DNA of 64,000 bases, from assembly GCA_963580285.1 (NCBI GenBank), contig OY757020.1, forward strand, positions 103,109,497 to 103,173,496, read 5' to 3'. The position numbers were made by a program, and so were the translations under genes. The notes below the pieces were generated by a model. The model had not been told where the DNA came from. It did not search any database and saw nothing but the letters and a program-made list of their open reading frames with translations. The stretch is from Lucinisca nassula. Its lineage: Eukaryota; Mollusca; Bivalvia; Lucinida; Lucinidae. Of the stretch, positions 42,589 to 52,365 are shown in pieces. Within the stretch, counting starts at the first letter, position 1. The number at the start of each line of letters is the position of its first letter.

Positions 42589-42793
42589 CCCTTATCTTGC
42601 TGTTCACGACAACCCCTATCTTTGGAAACAGTGTAGAGCCAGATCAGGTGGCTTCTGAAGAAGCCACCTGATCAGGATCTACACTGTTTGACAGTAAGTT
42701 TATGAATTTGTAGGAAGAAATTACATCAAGTAATCTGATTGGTTCAAAGTCAGAGATGGGTGTGGCTAAAATGAATATTCAGCAAGACAAGGG
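42589..42793 (+). mobile_element. piggyBac-like MITE, family B
   Basis: TTAA at 42585-42588 and 42794-42797. Ends 'cccttatcttgctg' / 'cagcaagacaaggg'. P palindrome 'gtagagccagatcaggtggc' + 'ttctgaagaagccacctgat'. Very similar to 38959-39163. Confidence 0.8.
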
Positions 42794-42922
42794 TTAACCT
42801 GTTGTTTGTTATCGTTTCTAGCTTTCTGAGTAAGAGAGGTGACTTTGTGTCTGACCACTACATAATACTGACATTTTATTTATACGACTGTGGCATTACT
42901 GACATTACGGACTTTGGTATTT

Positions 42923-43157
42923 GAGCCACGCCAAGCGAATTTGTGTCTTCGAGCATTCCGTCATGACGAATTTTAACTGCGCATGCCCAGCCATTCAGAG
43001 GGCCCAGGGATATGGCTTTCTGTCTGAAGGTTCCTCTTGATTCACTGTTGTATGAGCGAGCAGCGAAGGTTCTGGCGAGACTGCGCGGATGCGCAGGCTC
43101 GCCTGAACCTTCGCTGCTCGCATAGGCGGTAAGTACCAAAATCGCTTGACGGGGCCC
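42923..43157 (+). mobile_element. GC-rich palindromic MITE, family C
   Basis: Ends 'gagccacgccaagcgaattt' / 'aaaatcgcttgacggggccc'. The same central hairpin as 33029-33264 with almost no change in the arms ('gcgagcagcgaaggttc'). Confidence 0.75.
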
Positions 43158-43285
43158 ATTTAATGACAGCCACGATGCTGTCAGTGTATAATATGACATG
43201 TATGATGAGCATATTGAACTTACAAGTTACTTACAAACAATCTATTGCATGGATAGTCTATGACAAGACTAGTTTTTTTCCAGAA

Positions 43286-43571
43286 TTTATTTGTTTGTTA
43301 GATTTGAGGTTTAACGTCCCCGTCAACACGGTATAGGTCATTTTGGAGACGTTTCTTCCAATTTTGTGGGACTTTTACCCGGCATTGAGATGAAATAACA
43401 TCTCAAGCCCTGTCGCCCAATGAAACCAATAGGGTTTATATGCATTGCTTTGCCTGGGCAGGCTAAAATCCTCGAAGCGGTTTACCAGTACTCGTGTGTG
43501 GTCGGTTTCAGCTCTGTGTGAAAGCATCATGTAACCCAATCTATTTCTCCAAGCCCCGATGGGCGGGGCCG
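43286..43571 (-). mobile_element. SINE family A, antisense
   Basis: TSD 'agtttttttccagaa' (43271-43285; 43572-43587 with one extra T). A small internal deletion removes the sequence around the start of the core. Confidence 0.85.
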
Positions 43572-43693
43572 AGTTTTTTTTCCAGAAACGGACAGCCATT
43601 TCATACTAGCATGTATACTATATAACAAAGAAATAGATTTTGTTGGTCTGACTTTATTGTGACAGACATGTAAATGACTTGACCAATATATAA

Positions 43694-43899
43694 CAGTAAA
43701 ATTTCTATATTAATACCACCATGGGGACTGTTCAAAAGTGGTCTTTAAGACCACTTTTGAACAGTCCCAAAGGTGGTCTCTGCCCAGACGACACTGTATG
43801 CAGAAAAGACAAAGAAAGAATAACTGCAGCCTGCTAAATAAGCTTTTTAAAGCAGTATTAGTCTTAATTTTAGGTGATCTTAATATCGACATTTCACTG
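43694..43899 (+). mobile_element. MITE, family T
   Basis: 'cagtaaaatttctatattaa' to 'taatatcgacatttcactg' + 'ta'. Hairpin 'actgttcaaaagtggtcttt' / 'aagaccacttttgaacagt'. Confidence 0.7.
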
Positions 43900-44272
43900 T
43901 ATTGACAGGTATGTTATTTAACAGACAGTTTGCTGGTTTGAATGTTATATGGCACAGAAAATATTGTCGACTTTATTTATGTTAGACATATGAATGCCAT
44001 GTCTGTTAGTAGACAGACATGTTAGTTACATAGTTATTCTATGACATAAATACTGCTGGCGTGGCTAACCATAGATGGAAATTTTACTTACAATGTTATT
44101 GTATGCCAGGGATAATTACGCACTAGAATATTTTTTTATATTTTAGCAGATAGTTTGCTATCGACATAGAAATATCATGATACGCATATGAGTATTTTTT
44201 TTATTTTAGCAGGACGGTTTACAATAGACATAGAAAGTTAATGATACGCATATGAGTATCACGGTGTGCAGA
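43900..44272. repeat. Degenerate repeats flanking element K (left side)
   Basis: Words such as 'ttatatggcaca', 'ttctatgacata', 'atactgctggcgtggctaac' and 'catagatggaaattttactt' recur in altered form at 45370-45790 and 46460-46800 ('atactgctgacataacttta', 'catagatgggcatattactt'). I infer an old, ~60-bp-period tandem array. Exact units not resolved. Confidence 0.45.
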
Positions 44273-45335
44273 CATTTGCTGACAAGACAGTTGCCCACAA
44301 GACAGTTGCTCACAAGACAATTGCTCAAAAGACAGTTGCCCACAACCTTAATGGAAAATAGGACAATTGCTCACAACACATTTTTGTTCATGATTTTATT
44401 TTTATCTTTATATCATCCATAATTATGGTAACTATTTTTTTTCCTTTGGATTTCAACTAATTAGTGATAATTGGATTTCAACTACTTAGTGATAATTGAA
44501 ACATTAGTTGTTTATTAATAACATTAAGGGATTAAATTGAATCACCAATTTTAGGTGGTACATGTAAAAAAGCTCACATTTAATTGATTAAGCAGATCAA
44601 ATGAATTTTTATAAAACGTTGAAAACAAAAAAAATAAATAATGGTTAATTTTGATTATTGGTGAGTATATTTGTCAAGCTGCTTAGCGGCACCCACCCAT
44701 CTGGGCTTGAAGAAATAGATGGGCTGCATGATGCTTCCACGCAGAGCTGAAACCCACCGCACAAGAGTACTGGTAAACAGTTTAGATTATCTAAGCCTCC
44801 CCAGGCAAAGCCGTACGAGCCTGACCGTCCATGCTTATAACAATTATTCGTTTAATTGGGCGACAGGGCTTGAGATGTCATTTCATCTCATCTCAATGTC
44901 GGGTAAAAAGCCCATTAAATTGGGAGCAACGCCTCCAAAATGACCTATATAGTGTTGACGGGGAGATTAAACCTCAAATCAACCAATCAATAGAAATCAA
45001 GCTGCTTAATATATAATATTGATAATTTAAGCTGACTACTTCTCATTAAAGTTAAGTGATTAGTTGGATATCATTTCATCCAACTACTGATGTTTAAGTT
45101 ATCACTAATTAGTTGAAATCTAGATGGTCAACTGTTACATAATACTTTCAGGAAGAAATGGTTCCCATAAACTATAGAAAATATAAATACAAGACTTTCA
45201 AAATAAAAATAAAATAATGAAAAAAAAAGTGTCGTGAGCAATTGTCCTATTTTCCATTAAGGTTGTGGGCAATTGTCTTGTAAGCAATTGTCTTGTGAGC
45301 AACTGTCTTGTGGGCAATTGTCTTGTGAGCAAATG
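44273..45335. mobile_element. Element K: TIR transposon with minisatellite-like termini
   Basis: Terminal inverted repeats of about 107 bp. Left: 'catttgctgacaagacagtt' then ~15-bp units 'acaagaca.ttgcycac' and 'ccttaatggaaaataggaca' (44273-44381). Right: the complement, 45227-45335. Internal 'ggatttcaactaattagtga' words also recur inverted near 45050-45120. No transposase ORF. Includes a younger SINE A. Confidence 0.8.
44686..44995 (+). mobile_element. SINE family A nested in element K
   Basis: Perfect 12-bp TSD 'tcaagctgctta' (44674-44685, 44996-45007). Full length; the 'catctcatctcaatgtcggg' segment has a small duplication. Confidence 0.9.
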
Positions 45336-45792
45336 GCATGGAATCTGCTATTCATTATACTTATATGGTAAGACAAATATACTGCTGACATAACTTTAAT
45401 CATAGATGGGCATATTACTTATAAGTAAACTATATGACAGGTATTACTGATAATAATATTTTGATAAATATTTACTGGCATGGATGTTATATGACACATA
45501 AGTTACTGAGATCACCATTTAAGACATAGCTATTGAAAGACATATATGATACTTGCGTCGATATCTTGTGCAAAGTTCTGGCATGGATAGAATATTTCTG
45601 CTATAATGCTAGTTATAAAAATGACATGGCCTTTAACAGACACACATATAACTTCCAATTGTTATTCTATGACAGGTATATTGCTGATTAGGCTTATGAT
45701 CTGACACGCATATTGATAGCAAGTGTGTCATTTACTTGACATGGGAATTATTGGCATGGTTGTTATCATGGCAGACACATGGAAAAACGTAT
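45336..45792. repeat. Degenerate ~60-bp repeats (right side of K)
   Basis: Continuation of the array on the left of K ('aactatatgacaggtattac', 'atggatgttatatgacacat', 'gacagacatatgat'-like words). Confidence 0.4.
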
Positions 45793-45794
45793 GT

Positions 45795-46052
45795 CTAATC
45801 GGGTTCATGACAAAACATAGAAAGACAAAACGTAGACCGGACAAAATCCGAAAAAAAAATTTGTCGTGCAGCATCAGCGGGCTGACGATTCCCATCCTTG
45901 TTTGAAATTGCTATTCCTCGGCATTCAGGATAGCATACACATTTCCAGTAAATTATATTGTCTTTATACATGTATTTGTCAATATTGTACATGCACATAA
46001 AGCCTTCATAGTCAGTTCGATGCTTTCCTTTCTGTGTTTGTAAAAGTTCCAT
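45795..46052 (-). pseudogene. FLYWCH-type zinc finger fragment
   Basis: An 85-codon open frame: 'LLQTQKGKHRTDYEGFMCMY', then 'IIYWKCVCYPECRGIAISNK' and 'GNRQPADAARQ'. The spacing of F/L..G-x-Y..W-x-C..C-R-G fits the FLYWCH domain, which binds DNA and is common in MULE-type transposases and in host proteins derived from them. The terminal His-x-His pair expected after the second Cys is not evident ('GNRQP' in place of a form like 'GHNH'), so zinc binding is probably lost. The C-terminal part reads into the TIR, so the frame is a fragment rather than a complete gene. I cannot tell a captured exon from a transposase relic. Confidence 0.55.
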
Positions 46053-46449
46053 TGCCGACTATTTCGACTAACTAGGTCTAAATGACCAGTAAAATAACGG
46101 TTTTCATAAATATAACTCGGTTAAAAAAAGAATGAACAAGTGAACACATATTACAGGTACTCTTAACTCATTTTATTAAAAAAAAACAAAAAAAAAAAAA
46201 ACAATTACACTGGTACTTTATATCACAAGCAATGTTACAATAGTCATCATAATTATAAGCGACGCTCAATAACTAATCAATGACTGCCTGGTAATTAACA
46301 ATATTGGTCGGGTGCGACAAAAGGTAGATAACTTTCTTTTTTTTTGTCTTTCTACTAATTGTCTTTCTATTAATGGTCGCTTCTGTCTTATGACGCGTCT
46401 ATGTTATGTCGGTTCTTTCTTTTGTCTTTCTATGTTTTGTCGGATACCG
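45801..46449. mobile_element. Element M: TIR transposon carrying a FLYWCH remnant
   Basis: 8-bp TSD 'gtctaatc' (45793-45800, 46450-46457). Inverted ends 'gggttcatgacaaaacatag' and the complement of 'ctatgttttgtcggataccg', continuing through 'aaagacaaaa'. Subterminal repeats of 'agaaagacaa' on the right. The antisense strand carries a zinc-finger-like coding remnant at 45795-46052. TSD size and FLYWCH association suggest a Mutator-like (MULE) origin; this is inference. Confidence 0.65.
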
Positions 46450-46457
46450 GTCTAATC

Positions 46458-46844
46458 ATGGCAGACATATGTTTACTTGGTTATTTCATTGCAGACATAT
46501 TATTGACACGCATATTCTGACAAACATTTTGATGACATCGCTGCTGTATGCCATTGAAGATACTAACGTTGTTATTATAACAGTATGGCCATCCATATGC
46601 AGTCATCCTACATTGGTTATTGTTTGGAAAATTACTGCAAGGATATCATTTTGGTCTACTGAATCACTTGACATGATGTGATTTCGACCACAGAATAACA
46701 ATGTTGGCCGAGGCCAATGTCCCAAAAAATGTCGCTAGCCATATATTGGTTTATGAATATTCTGCGATAAAAATATTGCCGACAAGGGCATTTTATCTAA
46801 CTAATTATGCTGCTGGTGGGCTGTTTTAAGTCGTTGAAATTACT
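46458..46844. repeat. Degenerate ~60-bp repeats (right of M)
   Basis: 'catggcagacatatgtttac', 'gcagacatattattgacacg', 'catattctgacaaac' continue the array. No gene. Confidence 0.4.
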
Positions 46845-47121
46845 CATTACGCAAATACGCCTATACAAATACATTGCCACTTTTATCACCGAAAAAATGA
46901 AGATTTTAAGAAAAAAAATGTGATATTTTTCTTATTTCAGCTAAAATATAGTTTATGGGCACTCGTTAGAACCGCCTCATCGAGGCGGTTCTTACAAGTA
47001 CCCACAATCTTTATTTTAGAGCAGAAATAAGAAAAATAAGGTATTCCCCCTGAAACCCCATGTTACTATATAAAAGTGGGGTTCAAGAGGGTCAAAATTA
47101 TAAAGGCGTGTTTTCGTGATG
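46845..47121 (+). mobile_element. Hairpin MITE, family H (full length)
   Basis: 'cattacgcaaatacgcctat' to 'aggcgtgttttcgtgatg'. Centre 'gttagaaccgcctcatcgag' with complement arms. Nearly collinear with 18900-19180. Confidence 0.75.
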
Positions 47122-47259
47122 TGGTATGGCTGTAGTGACAATACTACTAGTGGGCATAAAAATACAAGGCTATTATGACATGCGTACCACTGACAATGAT
47201 TGCATGCATGTATAGTATACCAAATCGTATTGCCTGTGTGGATGACAGTGAGGTCGATT

Positions 47260-47570
47260 TCGCCCCCGCCCATCGGGGCTTGAAGAAAAAGATTGGGCTG
47301 CATGGTGCTTCCACGCAGAGGTGAAACTGACAACACATGCATGAGTACTGGTTACCGCTTAGAAGGACTATGCCTGTCAAAGTAAAGTGGTGTGAGTCGG
47401 GCCGGCCAGTGCATATAACCCTTTCGGTTTCACTGGGTGACAGTACTTGTGATGTCATTTCATCTCAGTGTCGGGTAAAAGTCCCACACAGTTGGAAGCA
47501 GCGTTTCCAAAATGATCTAAATAGTGTTGACGAGGATGTTAAACCTCAATTCAAACAAATGCACAGACAA
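47260..47570 (+). mobile_element. SINE family A (full length)
   Basis: 16-bp TSD 'gacagtgaggtcgatt' / 'gacagtgaagtcgatt' (47244-47259, 47571-47586; one mismatch). From 'cgcccccgcccatcggggc' to 'aaacctcaattcaaacaaat'. Confidence 0.9.
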
Positions 47571-47586
47571 GACAGTGAAGTCGATT

Positions 47587-47856
47587 ATACATGTATGACC
47601 ATTCAAAGATAGCGTAGAACTATGTGTTCTTACCTTTCTGGGAGACAGGCAAAACTGTCAGTCCCGAGATGCTGTTGACCACCTGGTGACCAAATGCTGA
47701 GGGTAATAGTCCATCTCGGATTTGACTGTCGTCCAGAAAGGTATGGAATGGATGCTAACGCTGACGAGGGTCGCAGCAAAACAATATGAGTTGACTTGTG
47801 ACAGAGGGAGCCTTAGCTTTATCAAATTTATGTTCTTAAATCAGATGTTAAAGGCT
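47587..47856. other. No recognised feature
   Basis: Unassigned. An open frame crossing 47722-48042 runs into the family D repeat and is not supported as a gene. Confidence 0.4.
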
Positions 47857-48312
47857 GTTTCTAACACAGCGCGCCTATATAGGCAGTGGGAAGGAACTTT
47901 GTTTTATTATGCAATAAATCACGGGGCGGAAGAGCATGCGAGTGTCGTCATTAAACGCTGCCAGTTTATGACGTTACACGTAGATTCTTTGACGTTAGAC
48001 GGTGCAACGTCACTTTCTCGCACTGAAAATGTTACAAAATGACATGCAGTCAATATATTTTGTGGGATTTCTTTTAACAATCGCGAAAAGTTGTGAGAAT
48101 TTGAAGGAAACAACACCATTATTACAGATTCTCAGCGTGTTAGAATCGAAATAGATTAGCTCTTGTCTGTGATTTGTTGAGAAGTAAATCACAGTTTTTC
48201 GGTCAGTTGAAAGAAGACAAATCACGCGCGCTACACACTCGTGATTTGATCTACTTTACAAATGATCTCCAAACTGTGATTAATTACTCATCAAATCACA
48301 GCTAGAGCTGAT
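47857..48312. repeat. Family D module
   Basis: 'aacacagcgcgcctatatag', 'gcaataaatcacggggcgga', 'cgcgaaaagttgtgagaatt', and the palindrome 'ctgtgatttgttgagaagta' / 'taattactcatcaaatcaca' with the 'aaatcacgcgcgctacacac' centre. Matches the modules in 17325-18215. Confidence 0.7.
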
Positions 48313-48575
48313 CTATTTCATAAACATAAAACTTATTGCCTGTGACTGACTATCTCAAGACTACATGTCTGTGAGGGTCAATGCTCTGGCGAGAATGCGC
48401 GGTCTTATCAGACCAGTTACTCGTCGCCTATGCTGCTATACGAGCCCTGGCCCCGAGGTTGTACATTAATGTGCTCAACTCACTCGAGCATGAAATTGTC
48501 CTGCTCTTAAAATATTAGAATGCCTTTGGTATTCTTTGCTGATCGGAGCAGACAAATGGCCTCATTTATTTGTAT
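48313..48575. other. No recognised feature
   Basis: Short unassigned interval; only local words such as 'gagcatgaaattgt' recur nearby. Confidence 0.35.
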
Positions 48576-48579
48576 TTAA

Positions 48580-48800
48580 CCCATTCGGTACCAGAAATTC
48601 CTAAAGGGGCACCTTGGCAAACAGTGCAGGCCCAGATCAGACGCCACAGAACGCGGCGTCTGATCAGGGCCTACACTGTTCGCAAAAAGTTAAGCCATTT
48701 CCCGAATAAATTTTGAAGAACTCACAACCTGACACCCCTAAATTTTGAAATGGACTCCTACTATATATAAGGAAGAAGATTCCATTTGGTACAAAAAGGG
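48580..48800 (+). mobile_element. piggyBac-like MITE, family B
   Basis: TTAA at 48576-48579 and 48801-48804. Ends 'cccattcggtaccaga' / 'tttggtacaaaaaggg'. P palindrome 'cccagatcagacgccacaga' + 'acgcggcgtctgatcagggc'. Sister copy at 62893-63113. Confidence 0.8.
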
Positions 48801-48804
48801 TTAA

Positions 48805-49029
48805 ATAATTATGAGAATTTCTTTCATGCTCAGGTGAGTTGAGCATGAAAAAAGTTTTAAATCCTCGGGCCCTATAAGCTGGTTTGCATGTTCTCATATC
48901 AAGTCGGAAATAATAATAATAGTTATGATAATAATATCATTATTATGAATGATAAAAATATGCAATAACGCAACAGATTTGTTCGAAACTATGCGATTGA
49001 ACATAAAAATATTAATACACTATTATGTC
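48805..49029. other. No recognised feature
   Basis: AT-rich with a short 'taataataatagttatgata' tract. Confidence 0.4.
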
Positions 49030-49316
49030 GGCCCCCGCCCGCTTGAGGAAATAAATGGGCTGCATGATGCTTCCACGCAGAGCTGAAACCGACCGCACAC
49101 GAGTACTGGTAAACCGCTTTAAGGATCTAAGCCTGCCCAGACAAAGCGGTGGGAGTCGGATCGTCCATGCTTATAAACCCTATTGGTTCCATTGGGCGAC
49201 AGGGTTTGAGGTGTCATTTCATCTCAATGACGGGTAAAAATCCCACAAAATTGGAAGCAAAGTCTCCAAAATGACCTATACAGTGTTGATGGGGACGTTA
49301 AACCTCAAATCAAACA
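49030..49316 (+). mobile_element. SINE family A
   Basis: 'ggcccccgcccgcttgagga' to 'gttaaacctcaaatcaaaca'. The head palindrome is shortened. Confidence 0.8.
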
Positions 49317-49585
49317 AAACTGTTTGACTGATGAAGATGTCTGTTTACACTTTGCTATATAGTGCAAACGAACGCAGTGTGAGCGCCGTAAAAGCGGAGT
49401 GCACGCAGTGTTAAATAAGGACATCGTCGTAAGCGGTATAACAGCACAGGCGCTTGAAATTTGGTCCATTAAAACGTCCAAATATAAAGACTCTGCTGCA
49501 ATTTCAAAACTTGATGGTTTATTATCACTTTTCAGTTTGAACCTAATGAAGTACTTATGGGGAGAACTTCAAGCTTCTGTGTTAA
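49317..49585. other. No recognised feature
   Basis: No family repeat or credible gene. Confidence 0.4.
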
Positions 49586-49672
49586 GGTACTCAAGTTCGG
49601 TCGGTTTCAGCTCTGTGCGGAAGCACCATGCAGCCAAATCTATTTCTCCAACCCCCGATGGGCGGGGGCACT
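49586..49672 (-). mobile_element. SINE family A, head fragment, antisense
   Basis: Only the 5' head remains ('ggtcggtttcagctctgtgc', 'ctccaacccccgatgggcgg'). Unlike the others it lacks the 3' end, so it is a deletion relic rather than a 5'-truncated insertion. Confidence 0.65.
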
Positions 49673-50626
49673 TATAAGCTGATTGGTATGTTTTGACATC
49701 AAGTGGGACAGAAGAAGAAGTAGAAGAGGAAGAAGACGCAATAATGCAAGAGACTTGTTCGGAACTGTTCAATAAAAATGCCTTTATTGCGTTGTTAATA
49801 CATACCATTATGAATTAAAAGGCCATTAAATCAACAGGTATTAGGGTGGACGTTTCACATAATAGCGAATTGTTAATATTAAAGTGCAAATATTGAAAAA
49901 GAAAATAATCAAATATTCAAAATTTAATGACACATTCATCATAACAGAAAAAACGGCTTAACTACGTCAATTGCCTTTCTTTTTTTTTTCTTTTTTTTTA
50001 AACAAAATTCACAATTTTAAGCCCGAATTTCTAAAGTGTACTTTTCCGTCTTTAAATCTAGGCCCGCCCATTCTTTCAAACAGGGGTTTAGTCATTAAGT
50101 CAATAATCATTAGCAGGGTAGCAAACAGTGTAGATCCTGGTCAGATGTCTCCTAACGAGCCATCTGATCAGGATCTACACCGTTTGCATAACTACCGGTA
50201 CCGCTCTTCAGGGGTGAAAGGTAAATACAAAATGTACATATGAAAAAAGAATAAATTAATCAAAATTGCATTGAGATTTTCTGTTGGCTTTATACAGGAA
50301 GAACAAAACAGAATAATATAGAGCATGGTCCTATATATTTAATTTATACTAAGCCGTTTCATGAAAGTAATAGATTGAAAATAATTTCAATGCTTATTGT
50401 TAGTTGAAATGGGGTCAGTCGAAATGTTAATAAGAACGATTATATGATTTACAGACAAATATAAGTAAAACAGTTCACGGTTTTTGTGATAAGACGTAAA
50501 GTTATACGTACGAACGCAAAGCAGATCATATTTACCTAACTTTGTAGGGGCGGACAGCGTGACGTTACAGGAAAACATTGATTTTCGACAGGTAAAAGGA
50601 AACGCTGTTTGTATTGAAGTGCGTTT
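49673..50626. other. Mostly unassigned; family B/P remnant at about 50110-50225
   Basis: 'gcaaacagtgtagatcctgg' + 'tcagatgtctcctaacgagc' + 'catctgatcaggatctacac' is a P palindrome inside a decayed B element ('ggggtgaaaggtaaa' at right). The rest shows no repeat family or gene. Confidence 0.45.
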
Positions 50627-50702
50627 GTACGGAACCCGGGAAGTACATGCTTGTTTTATATCTACAAAACAAGCATGTTCCTTCCCGGGTTCCGTACGTT
50701 TG
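50622..50702. repeat. Near-perfect palindrome
   Basis: Arms 'cgtttgtacggaacccggga' ... and 'tcccgggttccgtacgtttg', then 'catgcttgtttt' / 'aaaacaagcatg' around 'atatctac'. About 35-bp arms with one or two mismatches. Confidence 0.75.
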
Positions 50703-50909
50703 TATTCTTTTGATTTGATTCAAATATGGCATCCGTAGATTAGTACAATCCTGCCCAGTTAGGTCTGTGTGGGCTGGATTGTGGAGGGGTCGTTTGTCAT
50801 CGCTGCGTTCCGGGTTCGATTCCTGATGTTGGTTGGCATGATGTATCAGGATAGCGGTCGACCATCCAAAGCCGTGTCACCACGGAATAGCCACCAACAC
50901 GCGCGCACT
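50703..50909. other. No recognised feature
   Basis: GC-richer sequence. A B-box-like 'gttccgggttcgattcctga' at about 50805-50825 hints at an old tRNA-SINE remnant, but no A box is clear. Confidence 0.35.
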
Positions 50910-50911
50910 TA

Positions 50912-51497
50912 TGGGGCGCCGTTTTACTATTTAATCCGTATTTATAGATATCCATAATTATTTATGGATATCCATAATTAGAAGTATGGATATCCATAAT
51001 TAGAAGCATGGATATCCATTATTAGTTATGGATATCCATAATTATTTATGGATATCCATAAATCGAACTAAATTAATGATATCCATAAATCGAATAATCA
51101 ATATCCATTATTCGATTTATTGATATCCATAAATCGAATAATGGATATCCATTATTCGGCTGATTTGTGGATATCCATAAATCGAATTATGGATATCCAT
51201 TAATTTACATCGAAATATGGATATCCATAAATCGAATTATGGATATCCTCAATTCGAAATATGGATATCCATTATTCGGCTGATTTATGGATATTCATAA
51301 ATCGAATTATAGATATCCATAAATCGATCTGAATTAAGGGTATCCATTATTCGGCTGATTTATGGATATCCATAATTCGAATTATGGATATCCATTATTC
51401 GGCTGATTTATAGATATCTATAAATCGAATTATGGATATCCATAATTCGATTTATGGATATCTATAAATACGGATTAAATAGTAAAACGGTGCCCCA
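50912..51497. mobile_element. Element V: TIR element composed of GATATC palindromes
   Basis: TIRs of about 48 bp with one mismatch: 'tggggcgccgttttactatt' + 'taatccgtatttatagatat' and its complement ending 51497. TA on both sides (50910-50911, 51498-51499). The interior is a dense array of 'tatggatatccataa' cores alternating with 'tcgaat' and 'ttattcggctgattta' spacers, so GATATC occurs about every 20 bp on average. No ORF. Confidence 0.8.
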
Positions 51498-51649
51498 TAC
51501 GCATTGGCGGTGAGAATGCTAAATAAATAAATAAATAAATAAATAAAAAAAATTAACATTTTAGCACAATTTTAATCAGCTTACGAGTATAAATCAATGT
51601 CAATACAGGTAAATATTTTTTCTTGCACACAAGATAAGGAATTCCATAG

Positions 51650-51895
51650 GCCTTGGTTTAGCTGGGGTTAGAATTATTGTTCTAGCCCTGGTGTTTTTAC
51701 CCAACTGGTGTTCTTACCCATAATTGAATATTCTCGCGTGTTTGATAAATGCACTGGTTCAATACGACCTTATATTCGCCGAAGTTAAGGTTGGCGTCAC
51801 AGCACATTACATCACTAAACATCACTGTAGTGTCATCAAAATATGGCGGACGTCGGCAACCGAAGTGACTGGAGTATTAAAAATCCACGCTCAGA
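51650..51895 (+). repeat. Dispersed repeat R, intact copy
   Basis: 'tagaattattgttctagccc', 'attgaatattctcgcgtgtt', 'aaggttggcgtcacagcaca', 'cactgtagtgtcatcaaaat', 'atggcggacgtcggcaaccg' + 'aagtgactggagtatt'. It is the uninterrupted equivalent of the LINE-split copy at 36490-38500. Confidence 0.75.
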
Positions 51896-51956
51896 AATTT
51901 TGAAAATATTTGAAGGTCCTTGATAAGGCCCAAATGGCCAAAATCTTGTTATCTTG

Positions 51957-52224
51957 TCTCAGAGAATAACACATTATTCAAATATATTGACACTTTTACC
52001 ACCAAAAAATGAAAATTTTCAGATAAAAATTCTGATATTTTTTTTTTATTTCTTTTCCAAATATAAATTGTGGGTACTCGCTGAGGCGGTTCTAACCAGT
52101 CCCCACAACCTATGTTTTTGAGCAGAAATAAGAAAAATAGTTTATATCCCTGCAAACCCCAGTTTTACTGTATAAAAGTGGGGTTTAAGGGGGTCAAAAT
52201 TATATAGATGTGTTTCCGTGATGA
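51957..52224 (+). mobile_element. Hairpin MITE, family H
   Basis: 'tgacacttttaccaccaaaa', 'ctgatattttttttttattt', 'aaattgtgggtactcgctga' + 'ggcggttctaaccag' (one arm shortened), 'gcaaaccccagttttactgt', 'agatgtgtttccgtgatg'. Ends about 140 bp before the FAM20C-like start codon. Confidence 0.7.
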
Positions 52225-52365
52225 TGTAAATTCCACACTTGTCAGTTCTACGGTGAATATCTGTATGATAACGCTTCTGAAATATTCTTTATTTCAGCAT
52301 TTCCTTGTGCGTGACCATATCTGCTGTCTCCGCGACAGATCATCCCATATATAGACTTATAATAA
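52225..52365 (+). promoter_or_regulatory. Likely 5' UTR / promoter-proximal region of the FAM20C-like gene
   Basis: Between the last MITE and the ATG there is non-repeat sequence with an acceptor-like tract 'attctttatttcag' (to about 52298) and a weak 'atatataga' box (52348-52356). Either the first coding exon has an upstream non-coding exon spliced at about 52299, or transcription starts close by. Stops 'taataa' lie directly upstream of the ATG in frame. No decisive promoter element is visible. Confidence 0.3.

Noticed and set aside
47722..48042. 106-codon frame
   Set aside because: Runs into the family D palindrome repeat, so its end is repeat-encoded.
52348..52356. TATA box for the FAM20C-like gene
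   Set aside because: 'atatataga' is only about 10 bp before the ATG and is weak in AT-rich DNA. Not enough to call a promoter.
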